A DNA stretch of 64,000 nucleotides, taken from positions 186,001 to 250,000 of the forward strand of contig JAIXMO010000002.1 of the NCBI GenBank assembly GCA_025677825.1, given 5' to 3'. Below the pieces are notes generated by a model. The model did no database searches and was not told the DNA's origin. It saw nothing but the letters and a program-made list of their open reading frames with translations. Positions 32,905-44,783 of this stretch are shown here, piece by piece; the stretch's first letter is position 1; each line of letters starts with the position of its first letter. Position numbers and translations under genes: made by a program. The stretch is from Helicostylum pulchrum. Lineage: Eukaryota; Mucoromycota; Mucoromycetes; Mucorales; Mucoraceae.

Positions 32905-34863
32905 CTATAGTACAACTCCTTCGAATTTAAATTCGTCTACGGATAGACACCTTACAGAAGTAAAACCAAAAGGTATATCCAGCTCCCAATTACGCTTAGA
33001 TTCATACTCTATTCTGGCACCAGCGAACACTACCTGTTCCCATAACTTTTCATTTACTTTTACACTTTTAATTTTCTCAGCTTGATCATCTCTTAATCGT
33101 TGTAGTCTAGGTGCTATAGTTCCACAACCATACAAGTTTATGTTTCTTTCCAGACGCTCTTTTTGTTTTGGTTGATACAAATGATACCACCTTTCTGGAT
33201 ACTTTTTATATTTAGAAGTTGCTCTTTTAGTATTCAAATCGTTGCTGATTTCTTTTCTATTATTTCTACTGGATTTTTGTATTTCTTCTAATGAGCATAT
33301 AACTGAGCGACGGATACATTGGAATCCAGAGTCTTGAATCCTTAAACCGAGCTGCAGGCCAGCGATATGAATATATTTGAACGAATTATGCGGCATATTG
33401 ATTTGAACTTGTATATTGTTATCGAAAGGCTTTGTCATGTGTAGTATATCCAATTTATCCAAGTGAGGACAACGCATTGCCAAATAATTAAATAATTTAT
33501 TGTTAACCATTGTATACCTTAGCGAGAGTTCCTGTAAAGGATGTGGCTCTCTCTTTTCGTCATTACTTATAAATAAATTATAGGTATAGGCCAACGAAAG
33601 TTTCTTTAAACAAGTACAATAATCCAAAATGATATCAATATCAAATTCAGTCAATGCGCCAGGCAGAGGAGATAGTGAAAGCGACTCTAAATGTGGACAT
33701 TGGCCCATGGGTATCAATATATCGTGTTCATAATCCCAACTCCTATCCCAGTTGCTAATATCGATATGTTTCATGGTACTTTGTGAGTTTTTTACCAAGA
33801 GCTTGAAATTACGTGCACTTCGTCGATGATAGTCAAAGTTTGAAAAATGTATAGAGATATGTTTCATCTTTGTTTGAACGCTATTGATACCTCTTAGAAA
33901 TACATCACAAGGAAAATACTTTTCGTCAAAATAAGCAGTGAGACTTTGAAGTTGTTTAAATTGAGTCGCCATCGTTGCAAATGCTTCCTTCATACAAGAG
34001 TTCTCTGGTTGAACTGCTTCATGGTAGTACTCTGGTTCCAGTAATCTCAGCTGAATATCAAGACTTTCTATATGTGGATACTTGTGAGCCCAATAATGTA
34101 AAAAATCTTCACTATTGATTGACATATCCAAGTGCAAGCGTTTTAATTTGGGTGCTGTAGGTAAAGTATCGATATCAATATAATAGCAGTCTTTTGATAA
34201 TAAATGAGCATCAAATCCTTTTAATTGTAAGCTTTCTAACCGAGGGCATAGGTTATGAATAGATTCCAATTCAGATATAGATATGTTTTGGGATATCACG
34301 ATGCCATTATAAAGCTGCAAAGATATCAAATTGGGAGTATACCTCAGTATAGAGATAATATTGAACCTTGTACTAGGTAGTTCATCTACGGTGACAGGAC
34401 TCATTTCGAGCTGAGTAATATTTCTACCTGTGTTACGCAAGATCGGCACAGTTAATTTAAGTCGATGCATGCACGGAAATCTTGAAAGATAACCCCAGAG
34501 AGCTACGTTTTCAGTATAAGTAAAATAACGCCAAAGATTAGGGTTAAAATCAAAGTACTCGAGAAAAGGACATAAAATAGGCAGTTGGTTAAATTCAGAG
34601 TTAATGATGCCAACACGAGTTCCTAATGTCAAACGACGAATGAGTAAACCAAATGAGTCTTGGTCTGCTTTATGCGAGTCTTGAAGTCTTGATAAAAAAT
34701 ACTTGAATTGATGCCTTGTGTTTAAACGTATGTTTTTTATAATAGACGGTCGAAATCGTAGGTGCCATAAAGGACTGACAAGCATACAAGTCTTTTGGTC
34801 CTGCCATGAGATAAGAGCCAATATTTGAGAGAATATTTCATTTGGTAGAGTATCCAACGGCAT
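32905..34863 (-). CDS. F-box and leucine-rich-repeat protein
   Basis: Single exon of 652 residues from an ATG at 34863. The first 45 residues form an F-box (MPLDTLPNEIFSQILALISW, then QDQKTCMLVSPLWHLRF), the Skp1-binding part of SCF ubiquitin ligases. The rest is irregular leucine-rich repeats, recognisable from recurring patterns such as CPRLESLQLKGF, APKLKRLHLDMS, CPHLESLSLSPL and CTCLKKLSLAYT. The last 130 residues are basic and not repeat-like. Substrate is unknown; expanded and diverse F-box families are common in Mucorales. A second F-box gene lies just upstream in the same direction, 157 bases away. Codons are A/T-ending and there are no introns. Confidence 0.85.
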   Translation of the reverse strand: MPLDTLPNEIFSQILALISWQDQKTCMLVSPLWHLRFRPSIIKNIRLNTRHQFKYFLSRLQDSHKADQDSFGLLIRRLTLGTRVGIINSEFNQLPILCPFLEYFDFNPNLWRYFTYTENVALWGYLSRFPCMHRLKLTVPILRNTGRNITQLEMSPVTVDELPSTRFNIISILRYTPNLISLQLYNGIVISQNISISELESIHNLCPRLESLQLKGFDAHLLSKDCYYIDIDTLPTAPKLKRLHLDMSINSEDFLHYWAHKYPHIESLDIQLRLLEPEYYHEAVQPENSCMKEAFATMATQFKQLQSLTAYFDEKYFPCDVFLRGINSVQTKMKHISIHFSNFDYHRRSARNFKLLVKNSQSTMKHIDISNWDRSWDYEHDILIPMGQCPHLESLSLSPLPGALTEFDIDIILDYCTCLKKLSLAYTYNLFISNDEKREPHPLQELSLRYTMVNNKLFNYLAMRCPHLDKLDILHMTKPFDNNIQVQINMPHNSFKYIHIAGLQLGLRIQDSGFQCIRRSVICSLEEIQKSSRNNRKEISNDLNTKRATSKYKKYPERWYHLYQPKQKERLERNINLYGCGTIAPRLQRLRDDQAEKIKSVKVNEKLWEQVVFAGARIEYESKRNWELDIPFGFTSVRCLSVDEFKFEGVVL

Positions 34864-35019
34864 TTATTATTTTTTGTTATATATCAAAAGGAAGAAAAAA
34901 AAAAAAAACTAAATATATAACAGTGCTAAAAAAGGCCATTTTTTTGTTTTTGTTTTAGTTTGATATAATGCAAAAATTATTATTTGAAACCTATCAAAAG
35001 AATGCCAGAAACATTATTT

Positions 35020-36452
35020 TTAAATAGTGCAAGAATCCAATAGTATGATTTCAACATTTTTATCAATTAGTGATAATTTTATCGATTGTAAAAATGGTTC
35101 TTGTGCGAAAAATGAACTGTTTTCTACTTGGTTTAGCAAATCAGGATCTAACCGGATCGTCACTGATCTTTTGATTGGCATACGTATAGAGAACACAGAC
35201 GAAATAAACTCTTTCAAAGGACCAATGAGTAGCCAAAGATCTGCAGGTTCAGTGAAATATCTTGCAAACGTCTTTGTAAATTCAATTACTAAATGTTGAA
35301 TTGATTTTGATAGATGATTTCCTATATTGAATAATCCAGATCCTATACTGAAATCTACCAACTGTAAACTAGTTAAATGAGGAATCATTTCAATGCAATC
35401 ATGGATAGCCTTTTCTGCATCTGCTCGAATAGGCTGTATAGTAGAACTATGACCTCCCATCTTTGTTAGTTTTCCTAATTGATCCCAGCCGTGTAAACTC
35501 AAATAAGATAGATCAGGACTAACACTAATCACTTTACCAAAACAATATCTCCATACATCTGGAGTCCAAGCATAACAGAATCCAAATTCAAGTCTTTCTA
35601 AACCATTTAAACTAGAAAAGAACTTGTACTTGTCAATTAACGCCTTTTCCAAGTAATACCATCCTTGCAATATAATATTCTTTTTTTGTTCTATTTGCTC
35701 AATTTCATGCTGATAATAAATTTCATCACGATCATTTTCAATATCTGCCAATGTAACCAACATATTTCTTTGTTCGATTGATTCGCTATCACGTACACTT
35801 GTTAACGAAAATGCTTTTATAGAAGGCGGCCATTGTTCTTGTTGTAATACAGCTCTGTTATGAATAGAAGCAAAACCAGAATGACCATCCTGACAAAACT
35901 GAAACTGAACATGGTTTAAATAAGGATGAGCTTGAATTAGATCAGAACTGAATCTTTTGGTGTCACACCAGGTTTCGATATTAGTACAAGACAGTAGGTT
36001 CAATTCTGATTTTGTTGCTACAATTTGTTGTGATAGATATTCAATTTCTGCTAGACAAAGATTGGATGTATACAAGTTTCTTATTTGTGTCATGGCAAAA
36101 AACGGAAGTGGTCTTAAATGAGCGTGTCGAGTTTCACTTGGTTTTGATAGTGTTACCGTCCTAACCGCTTGTAGTCGTTCAAAATTGTATTCTGATAATA
36201 AAAATCTAGTATACGCAGCATGAAAGTTTGGTTTATCCATTAAAAGTCTACGCCACTATATAACATATCAATTTTTTTTTTATTTTCCTACATATTTTAC
36301 ATATCTATTTAACTTACCACTGATGGTCGATGAGAAATAATATACCATTGACGACACACTTTGCTTAACGTACACAATGTCCAAGGACATCCTTGACACG
36401 CTTCAAATATAAGCTCTAAGCAATCATCATTAAGTTTATGTATTTTTGCCAT
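35020..36452 (-). CDS. F-box-type protein
   Basis: Two exons: 36318-36452 and 35020-36255, in frame for about 456 residues. Exon 1 begins MAKIHKLNDDCLELIFEACQ and continues with CTLSKVCRQWYIISHRPSVW across the junction, a clear F-box fold pattern (L-x-x-D-C-L-x-x-I-F and C-R-x-W). The remainder has weak leucine-rich-repeat-like segments (LNGLERLEFGF, SPDLSYLSLHGWDQL, IPHLTSLQLVDFSIGSG, SKSIQHLVIEF). It probably acts as a substrate receptor in an SCF ubiquitin ligase; the substrate is unknown. It lies in tandem with the neighbouring F-box/LRR gene but the two share little obvious sequence, so a recent duplication is not evident. Confidence 0.75.
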
Positions 36453-36914
36453 GTCGATATAATGAGCACGCGAGAAAAAATATGGCTCGAGAAAAAAAGA
36501 TATTTATTTTTTACGGTTTCACGATTCCTTCTTTTTTAGGTGCCCGCCTGCATGAAAAGACTACAAAGAGATCAAGTTTTACGATGGTGCACAGTTCCTT
36601 ATTACTAGTGTGATTTTTATTTCCTCTTGTAGTTCTGGATCATCATTATCAAAGCAAATATTTAAGTTATATATTTTTGCATACGTAATTGTTATAAATT
36701 CATCACATGAAAATGCTCTTGTGATGGCCTCATCTGTTTCTTTGTAGTCTGATTTTGGTAGTTTCCTTTTTAAGACACTATAGAAAGAACCAGAAAGCCT
36801 GATTAATAATGCATTTTTCGGTTCCTAATTACAATATAAAAAAGGCTCTTCTTTTCTTTTTCTTTTTGTTCTCCTTCAATTTACTTTTTTTTAAAAAAAA
36901 AACGTATTATACCA

Positions 36915-37932
36915 ATGTCGAACGAAATCAATTTCAAAGTAGGATTTAAAAGCAACATTATAAACTTCGAACAATGGAGTCTCGATAACACCATTACACA
37001 AGTCAAAGACCATTTAGAAAAAGAAACTGGACTACCAACAGATAGTCAAAAATTATTATGGAAAGGTAGTATCCTTAAAGATCTTCAAGTACAGTTAAAA
37101 GATCTTTCGTTACATGATGGTAGCAAAATGATGTTGATGGGAAGTTTACCAGTTCAGATTGAAAAAGTCAATGTGCTGGATAAAAAGATTGATCAACAGC
37201 GAAGATTAGCACCAGCTATTCGATTAAAAAAGAAACAACAGCAACAAAAGCCAAATCCTAACGCCAATTATACGTTTCATAAAATATCTGTGATCGAAGA
37301 ATTTCCTTTTCCTGAAAAAGCTAAAAGTTTATTAGAAAGGTTACGAGATGATCGCGGGGTAAGTTTTTTCAATGTTTATTTTTTTTTTTCTCTTAAAAGT
37401 GATCGCTAACAACGGCAACAAATAGATTCGTGCAATTATGGCAGATAGAAAATGGTCAGTAGGAGAACTGATCGAATTGACGCCATTTGAAGCTTCCATT
37501 TTAGGATACAATAGAAATGCAGGTCAATTAATTGCCCTCCGCTTACGAACAGATGATTTATCTGGTTTTAGGCATTACGATTCAGTAAGAAAAGTATTGC
37601 TTCATGAATTAACACATAACGTTTGGGGTGACCATGATGATAATTTTCATGCTTTAAATCGACAATTAAATAAAGATGTTGTTAGTTTGGATTGGACAGC
37701 ACATGGAGCAAAAACTTTGGGCCAAGGTCAATTCTATACTCCTGAAGAAGAGGAAGAAATGGAAAATGATGTATCTTATGAATCAGGAACTTATAGATTA
37801 GGTGCTGGTAAAAAATCTACTGTCAATTTAGATACACCTGAACTTAGAAGACAACGTATAGCACAAGCAGCTCAATCAAGGCTAACAAAGAAAGAAGAGC
37901 AAGAAATGGATGAAGGATGCGGATCCCACTAA
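36915..37932 (+). CDS. Ubiquitin-like/WLM-domain metalloprotease (Wss1 family)
   Basis: Two exons, 36915-37358 and 37426-37932, about 316 residues. Residues 1-80 are ubiquitin-like (ITQVKDHLEKETGLPTDSQK, LLWKGSILKD, and a GSKMMLMGS end). A WLM domain follows with IRAIMADRKWSVGELIEL and, in exon 2, LLHELTHNVWGDHDDNFHAL, which carries the HExxH zinc site plus the downstream conserved His-Asp. The domain order UBL then WLM matches the fission yeast ubiquitin/metalloprotease fusion proteins related to Wss1/SPRTN. Those proteases act on DNA-protein crosslinks and ubiquitin/SUMO conjugates; the exact role here is inferred. The C terminus (KKEEQEMDEGCGSH) is short and hydrophilic. It is convergent with RPL15 across 186 bases. 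Confidence 0.88.
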
Positions 37933-38118
37933 TTCAATTCCCCCCTTTAAACCTTCACAACACATTGTATAGATATTAATTAATAAAGCACTCGCATAGA
38001 GATCAATCCCAAAAAATAAAAAATTAAAAAAAATAGTATATATCTGTATTAAATAAACAAAACATTATATTTGAATAGTTTTCCAAAAAAGACATTACAT
38101 ATCTCTTTAGCGATACAT

Positions 38119-38733
38119 TTAACGGTAACGACGGAGAGAGAGGGTGTTGCGACGCTTCCAGGTGGCACGACGACCAGAACCCTTGGTGTTGTTGAAACGA
38201 TGACCCTTACCGTGACCACGAGACTTACGACCGATGGCAGTAAGACCACGAGCTTCACGACGCTTGTGAACGGGGTTAGCGATCCAGTTGATGTGAGCAT
38301 CACGACGGATAGCCTTGTGAGAGGGATCGACAAGGATAATTTCGAAGTACTTGTAGGTAGCATCTTGGTTAACCCAGTAAGAGTTCAAAACACGGAGGTT
38401 AGCACACTTGCGACCGACACGCTCCTCAGCGGTGGAACGGAGAGAACGTTGGTACTTGAGTTGGTTAACACCCTCGTTGACAGGCTTACCGAAGGTAGCA
38501 CCCTTGTGAACAGGTCTCTTACGACCACCACGACGGACACGGATACGGTAGATAACGAAACCTTGCTTGGCCTTGTAACCTAAACGACGAGCCTTATCGG
38601 GGCGAGAAGGACGAGAGGCACGGGTAATAACGTTCAATTGTCTGAACTCCCAACATCTAACACGAAGTAAGAAACGAGAAACATCGGATTGCTTCTTTCT
38701 GGCGAGCTCCTCGAGATACTTATAGGCACCCAT
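38119..38733 (-). CDS. RPL15: 60S ribosomal protein L15 (eL15)
   Basis: Single coding exon of 204 residues beginning [20 protein letters not shown], with [53 protein letters not shown] and the basic end LSLRRYR. It is identical in length to yeast and human eL15. It binds 25S rRNA in the large subunit. Codons are biased to C- and G-ending forms as in the other ribosomal protein genes here. The sequence upstream (TTTCTAG, then 10 bases, then the ATG) suggests a 5' UTR intron acceptor at about 38747, but its donor was not identified. Confidence 0.97.
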   Translation of the reverse strand: MGAYKYLEELARKKQSDVSRFLLRVRCWEFRQLNVITRASRPSRPDKARRLGYKAKQGFVIYRIRVRRGGRKRPVHKGATFGKPVNEGVNQLKYQRSLRSTAEERVGRKCANLRVLNSYWVNQDATYKYFEIILVDPSHKAIRRDAHINWIANPVHKRREARGLTAIGRKSRGHGKGHRFNNTKGSGRRATWKRRNTLSLRRYR

Positions 38734-38923
38734 AACTGATAGACTAGAAAGAGTTGGTTAATTCAATTGAATCTTTTTTTAAAACAATAGTTATATTTTG
38801 CAGTATATTTTTCAAGTCATTGAAAATGTTGTGTGTTGTGATCTGTCTCTCTGAGCTGTTGTTGAAATATGTATGGTCCACGTTTTTTTTTTTTTGCACG
38901 ATTAAAAAAATATATGAATCTAA

Positions 38924-38950
38924 CATCCATCCATCCATCCATCCATCCAT
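38924..38950. repeat. (CATC)n microsatellite
   Basis: Nearly seven perfect tandem copies of CATC upstream of RPL15. Such a tract is likely to vary in length between strains. Confidence 0.9.
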
Positions 38951-40827
38951 TTATAAATTCATCAATGACTTGTATTCTACTGTAATATAACTATTTTGTG
39001 GTTCTCGGTTTTTTTTTAGATTGATCAATACCTTTGTCTGGAAAAAGAGGTCGAGCTCTAGTTTGCGTTTACTGCATTGGGTTGTATTTGGCCCCCCTTC
39101 CCACAGGCGAGCTCTGCTCCCCCGCGCAGAAAATGTATTTTTTGTGACGTTTATAATTAGATTACCGCCTTTCTTTTCATTTTTCTTGGAACAAACGTTG
39201 TACCTTCCCCTCGAAGCTTAAACTATATAACATTAAGAGTATCTTTTTTAAACCTTAAACATGTTTAAAAAAATTCTAGGAGTAATTTTTGATAGCTGCG
39301 TAAGTGTTCAACTTGGAACTTTATGAAATTTTTGTGATATTTTGTAAAAAATAATTACTTTTTTTATTACTGTAATTGCAGCAATGTATGTGCTACGTTG
39401 TTATTTTACGCAATATCTCTTGAAATGCTGCAACTCAAAAGAATTGTTTATATTTATCGACTGTCTGCCACGAAATAAAAATCTCTTTCCAATTGAATTT
39501 GAATGTTTACAGTCCGCTGTAAACAAAAGGGAATTCTTTACAGAAGTTGCAAGCAAAAAAATAAAGCTTGCAAGCAAAAGGTATCGTTTTATAACACAAT
39601 TTGGCATAATAGGTTTATAAGTGTAAATATATGCATACTAGTACTGTTTAGTATCTTATAGATGTACTTTGTCTATTGTTAAAGTTTTTTGCTATGCTGA
39701 GTTGATATTGATAATTCATGCAAGGTTAAACTACTTTGGTCGATTTTACTCTTTATAGATGCATAACCGTAAATGCATTGTTATCTATAGTAAATCAATT
39801 GCGGTAATTGCATTCTTTTTGAGCGTTGAGAATACTCATATGTACTATAGCAAGCGTATTGATAATATAATACACACGGACGTCCAAAAGTATTTAAAAT
39901 ATAGCAACGAATTGATTTTTTTTTTGTATCTTGGCAGTCTAAATTCTCAGGCTATTCTATTTATACGAATGTATTCTTTTTTTAAAACAAAAGGACCCCG
40001 TCATTCGAAGATACAATTCTCTCCTGTATGAGTATAATGCATTACTAATCCAGAAACTGATTGAAACCAATTGAAACTGATTGAAGAGATATCGTCATGC
40101 GCAATCAGATCTGATACCACTATGCCTCCTAAGCGTGTTATAATACTCTCTGATTCACGCTTTGATTTTCCTTGCTCGAAAAAAAAACGTATGATTATAG
40201 ATTGTTGATAACATCTTTTTGCGTTTTGCTAAGTTGACGTATTTTTTTTAGCGTATAATTATGACTTGACATTTTGATCTTTTTGACAGCTCACCGGACT
40301 TGTATAACCAAAAAAAAAAAAAAAAAAAATACAGTTTTTGATTTTTGTCTTTTTCTAAAAAGAATTGACAAGTAAAAAAGCTTTTTATTCACCTTTAAAA
40401 AGAGGACGCGTTCTTTGAATTACTCCATATCATGCAATCTTTGCTATCTAATGACGGGATAATTATAAATTGACAAAAAGTGATGTTTGTACAGAGTCAA
40501 AGACATTAGTAAATAAAATTAATTTTGGTGCAATCAGAAAATTTATTCCCAAATTAAGTGGGAAAAGCAGTAATGTATTAGATTTAAGTTTTAAAACAAA
40601 ATAAAAAAAAAAGAAGGTGATCACAATACATATTAAACGTTTATTTATTTATAATTGGGCAAGTTTAATTGTTCGGAGCGAGAAAGGGCGTCCCCGGTCA
40701 TTTTTAAAGTTCCTTTTTTTTTTTTATTTCAACCTTCCTTTTTTCTTTTTTTTTCTTACAAACTTTTTTTTTTTGTGCGTATTAGAAAAAAGATACATAT
40801 CTAATATTTAATATATAAGATTGATAC
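38951..40827. other. Intergenic with two orphan open frames
   Basis: Mostly AT-rich. Plus-strand frames at 39384-39620 (78 residues, Cys/Phe/Lys-rich, from an ATG just after a CAG acceptor-like site) and 39759-40031 (90 residues, from an ATG just after TTTATAG) look weakly protein-like and are each preceded by splice-acceptor signals. I could not join them into one gene. They may be exons of a decayed gene. The 40640-40827 part is T-rich and probably the promoter of the next gene. Confidence 0.35.
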
Positions 40828-42114
40828 ATGTCATCAGCAATAGTTGTTGCAACTATAGCCTTACAAGGTGCAGCTGTCGGTGTGTCAGGAGAATTGGCTA
40901 TACGTAGCTTATTTCGAACAAAAGATAAAGCAGCTCAAGTACGAATTGGTAAATTCTTTCTTGGTTTATTTATGGCTTTGAAATCTATTTTATTTTTATC
41001 GTTTCATGCAAGGTATAAAAGACGCAAATAAGGCTAAAAGATAAATAATAGCTAATAATAAAAAAAATAGTCAGGGAAGTACATGCGCTATTACAGGAAG
41101 AATAGCGGATTTATTCTATCATTTTGCAATGACGGCTGGTACACATGTACTGATGACAAGAGTACAATCAATTGTACCAGTAAATTGGAAACGAAAAGCA
41201 CTTGTACTTCATTCATTTTTCACTGTGTTGAGATTTATTGTTGGTGTAATAGATGTTGGACTTATTCATGTAGATACTTATCCAGATGGAACTTGTAGAT
41301 ATACTGATGAAGAATTTGTGAGTTTTAATATTTATTTATAGTCTTTTTTTTTTTACTTTACTAATATATTTTTTTATATACGTATTTAGTGGGGACCAGT
41401 TTATACTTTATACGATACTTTTATTGATGTCTATGTTACCGTCGTTATCTCTTACATATTAATCAGTCATATACGGTCCCTAGTAGCTGATCGAATGAAA
41501 GTCAACAAGAATCTTTACACGTCAGTTATCTATCATAATGTTATTCGTACTGTTTGTCTCACCATAGTAAATTTAATATCAGCTATATTTATAATCATGG
41601 TAAGGGAAATCTATAATTTTATAAATCTGTAAATACTAAACTAATACATATTACAAAAAAATAGCGGAATCAAGTGCCAATTATTATGCTGTTATGGCCA
41701 ATTATCAATATTTTTTTTGTTATACTAGTAGGATACGATTCAGATGTTACTAAATCGATACGAAAATTAAGACAAAAGCGCTGGCGCACATTATCTACGA
41801 TGACAAGTACGGTTGATTTAGGTAGAATACCTTCTATTTCTATACCAGTAAATATGAAAAGACCTCTTTCGGATAGCCATTCTGACACTGGTTTACATAC
41901 GAGCGTAATCAAACATAACAATATAATACAAGACAACGACAACGATGACTTAAATTTTAGTCAACTTGAGCTGTGGAAATCTCGACTAAGTGCAACAGAA
42001 CAGAAGATTAAAGAACAAGCTGGATACGATACGAGAGAAGATAGAAGATTATCATTACCTAACTTTCACTGTCGTGGTAGCGCTTCATATGATACTGATA
42101 ATACTTTAACATAA
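40828..42114 (+). CDS. Multi-pass membrane protein of unknown function
   Basis: Four exons, 40828-41012, 41071-41317, 41390-41599 and 41665-42114, in frame for about 363 residues. About six or seven hydrophobic segments are visible: IVVATIALQGAAVGVSG, FLGLFMALKSILFLSFHA, LFYHFAMTAGTHVLM, LHSFFTVLRFIVGVIDVGLI, DVYVTVVISYILISHI, VCLTIVNLISAIFIIM and IIMLLWPIINIFFVILVGY. A hydrophilic, Ser/Asp-rich C-terminal tail of about 120 residues follows. The topology is compatible with a 7TM receptor-like or sensor protein, but I see no family signature. Lumenal or extracellular Cys residues (QGSTCAITG, YPDGTCRYTDEEFW) may pair. All junctions use GT/AG with frame kept, which supports a real gene. No function is proposed. 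Confidence 0.7.
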
Positions 42115-42250
42115 AAAATAATAATTTAATAACATCTTATACCCCCATCAAATTTTACTCTTTATTATTTGATTGGATAATCACTCCGATAAATACAAAA
42201 TAAAATCCCTTTTCGTTTTTTTCTTTTCTTTTTTCAAATATTCAATCATC

Positions 42251-44683
42251 ATGAAAGGATGGAGTGGCAATGTAAACACACATAAACGCATACACCCACA
42301 CACACATGTATATAATATTTAACTAATATATACACTTGTAAATAAACTAGAATTCGCCCGTAGGTAGTCGTTCACCTACCACACCAAACTCACCGACAAC
42401 AACAACAACCAGTAATTCACCTGTTCAACACATTACTATTCCTCACCCTATTGTGTTTGTTCCTGCTCAAGACTCTCAAGTAAATTACATGTATTATATT
42501 TAATATTGAATATATAATGTTAATTTTTTATACATATTAGCTTCGCTCACCTACTTTACATAAACCCGGTGCAGAACGAGATATGCCAAAATCTGGTCCT
42601 ATAAGTCGTTTAAAGAATGCACCCAGAGATCAAATACCGGTAACTAAAACACCAAGACGTCAAAAATCCTCCCGCTTTTATGCAAAAGAAAAGATTCAGT
42701 TGGAAAGAACACCTGGCTTTAATGGTAATAAGAAAAAGAAAAAAAAAAGGCAGAAGGGATAAAAACTAATAACATAAAATTATTTAGAAATTCCTCCTCA
42801 CTTAAGACCTGATTTATATATTCAAAAGTTACGTCAATGTATGGTTATTTGTGATTTCTCTGATCCTTCAGCCGAATTAACCGAAAAAGAAATCAAGAGA
42901 CAAACTTTACAAGAGATATTAGAATATGTTGGCATCACCAGAGGAGTGCTGACATCTGAAGCACCTTATCCCGAAATAGTGAAAATGGTAATAATATAAC
43001 AAAGTAATATTCAAGACTAAAAAAAAAGAGTTATAACCCTAGTTTGCCATCAATTTATTTCGTACGATTCCACCTCAAGTCAATCCAACAGGAGATGCTT
43101 ATGATCCCGAAGAAGATGAACCAGTATTAGAATTAGCTTGGCCTCATTTACAAATTGTTTATGAATTCTTTTTGCGATTCCTAGAGTCTCCCGATTTTAA
43201 TATTAATTTCGCCAAAAGACATATTGATCAAAAGTTTATATTACAAGTAAGACCTCCTTTTTATATTACATGTATACACTGTTTAGTTAACAACACACCT
43301 CCTTATTATTCCAGTTATTAGATTTGTTTGATAGTGAGGATCCAAGAGAACGAGATTTTTTAAAGACAACATTACATCGTATTTACGGCAAGTTTTTAAA
43401 CTTGCGAGCATTTATTCGTAGATCGATCAACAATATATTTTTTCAATTTATTTATGAAACCGAAAGACATAATGGTATTGCCGAATTACTTGAAATATTA
43501 GGTAGTATCATTAATGGTTTTGCACTTCCTTTAAAAGAAGAGCATAAATCATTTTTGAGACGTGTCTTGATACCACTCCATAAAGTAAAATCTTTGGTTT
43601 TATATCATCCACAATTAGCTTATTGTGTCGTTCAGTTCTTGGAAAAGAATCAAGCATTAGCTCAAGAAGTCATTCAAGGTTTATTACGCTATTGGCCAAA
43701 AGTAAATAGTCCAAAGGAAGTCATGTTTTTAAATGAATTGGAAGAGGTATTGGATGTCATTGATGGTAACGAATTTCAGCGTATTATGATACCATTGTTT
43801 GTAAAGTTGGGTCAGTGTGTATCAAGCACTCACTTTCAAGTCGCTGAAAGAGCTCTTTACTTTTGGAATAATGACTATATTGTTAGTTTAATGGCTGAAA
43901 ATATGAACGCAATAATGCCCATTATATTTCCTACACTTTACAAGACTTCTAAAACTCATTGGAATAAGTAAGTATATATTATATTTATATACTAGGAAAT
44001 ATATCATACAACTAAGAAAAAAAAAAAAAATTTTAATCTAGAACAATCCTTGGTTTAGTTTATAATGCATTAAAATTATGTATGGACATTAGTCCCGAAT
44101 TATTTGATGAATGTGCCAACCAATATAAACAACAAAGACAAATGTAAGTGCATACAAAAGGTAAAAAAAGGGGGTTACAATTGACATAGATAGTAGTGAA
44201 CGAAAGAGACAAAGAGAAAGAGAAGAAAATTGGAAGATTTTACAACGTAAAGTGTCTGGTACCAGTGCTGTTACAATCACTAAATCAACTGAAAACCAAT
44301 TCTACAACTTTTCTTTTCCTCCTAAACAAAATGACGAGGATTTTGATGAACAAAAGCATGAAGAACATCATGATGTTATTCGTCCTGATATGGTAATATT
44401 TATACAATAGAAACTGTCAATTATAAATAATGTTAACCTTAAATTATTCATGATATACAGCAACAATTTGAATCAGGACCACAACAATTCCAACAATTTA
44501 GAAGAAAGTCTATTATACCCGTTGATGAAACTGTAAGTCTATTTTTTATTTTTTTACTAGTATTTATGTAAACTGATCTTCTTTCTTCAGGTCTTTAATG
44601 AATTATCCCGTCATGTCAGTTTAGACGAAGTTATGAACCAAGCTCCTGGTGCTTCTGCAACAAATAGCCCCATAGAAAAATAA
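42251..44683 (+). CDS. RTS1: PP2A regulatory subunit B56 (Rts1)
   Basis: Ten exons keep one frame to about 618 residues: 42251-42271, 42351-42479, 42541-42724, 42788-42987, 43043-43246, 43315-43967, 44042-44143, 44194-44392, 44461-44532 and 44591-44683. The N terminus is disordered and Ser/Thr/Pro-rich. From [20 protein letters not shown] the B56 domain of HEAT-like repeats runs through [80 protein letters not shown] and [13 protein letters not shown]. This is the delta/B' regulatory subunit that directs PP2A to substrates with LxxIxE motifs (mitosis, stress, septation). The charged C-terminal tail (exons 8-10) is fungal-specific. Its stop lies only 100 bases before the ECM29 start. Confidence 0.93.
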
Positions 44684-44783
44684 TTTATTAAGATAAAAAA
44701 ATAAATTTAAATCGTAGACGCGCGTCCCACCTTAATTTGAACCTTTTTTTTTTTCCTTTTTCTTTTTCTTTTATCTGTAAACA

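Noticed and set aside
32667..32930. 87-codon plus-strand frame at the edge of the F-box gene
   Set aside because: Phe/Ile-rich, overlaps the F-box 3' end antisense, and has no promoter or domain evidence.
38071..38583. 170-codon Thr/Val-rich plus-strand frame over RPL15
   Set aside because: Antisense shadow of a strongly codon-biased ribosomal protein gene.
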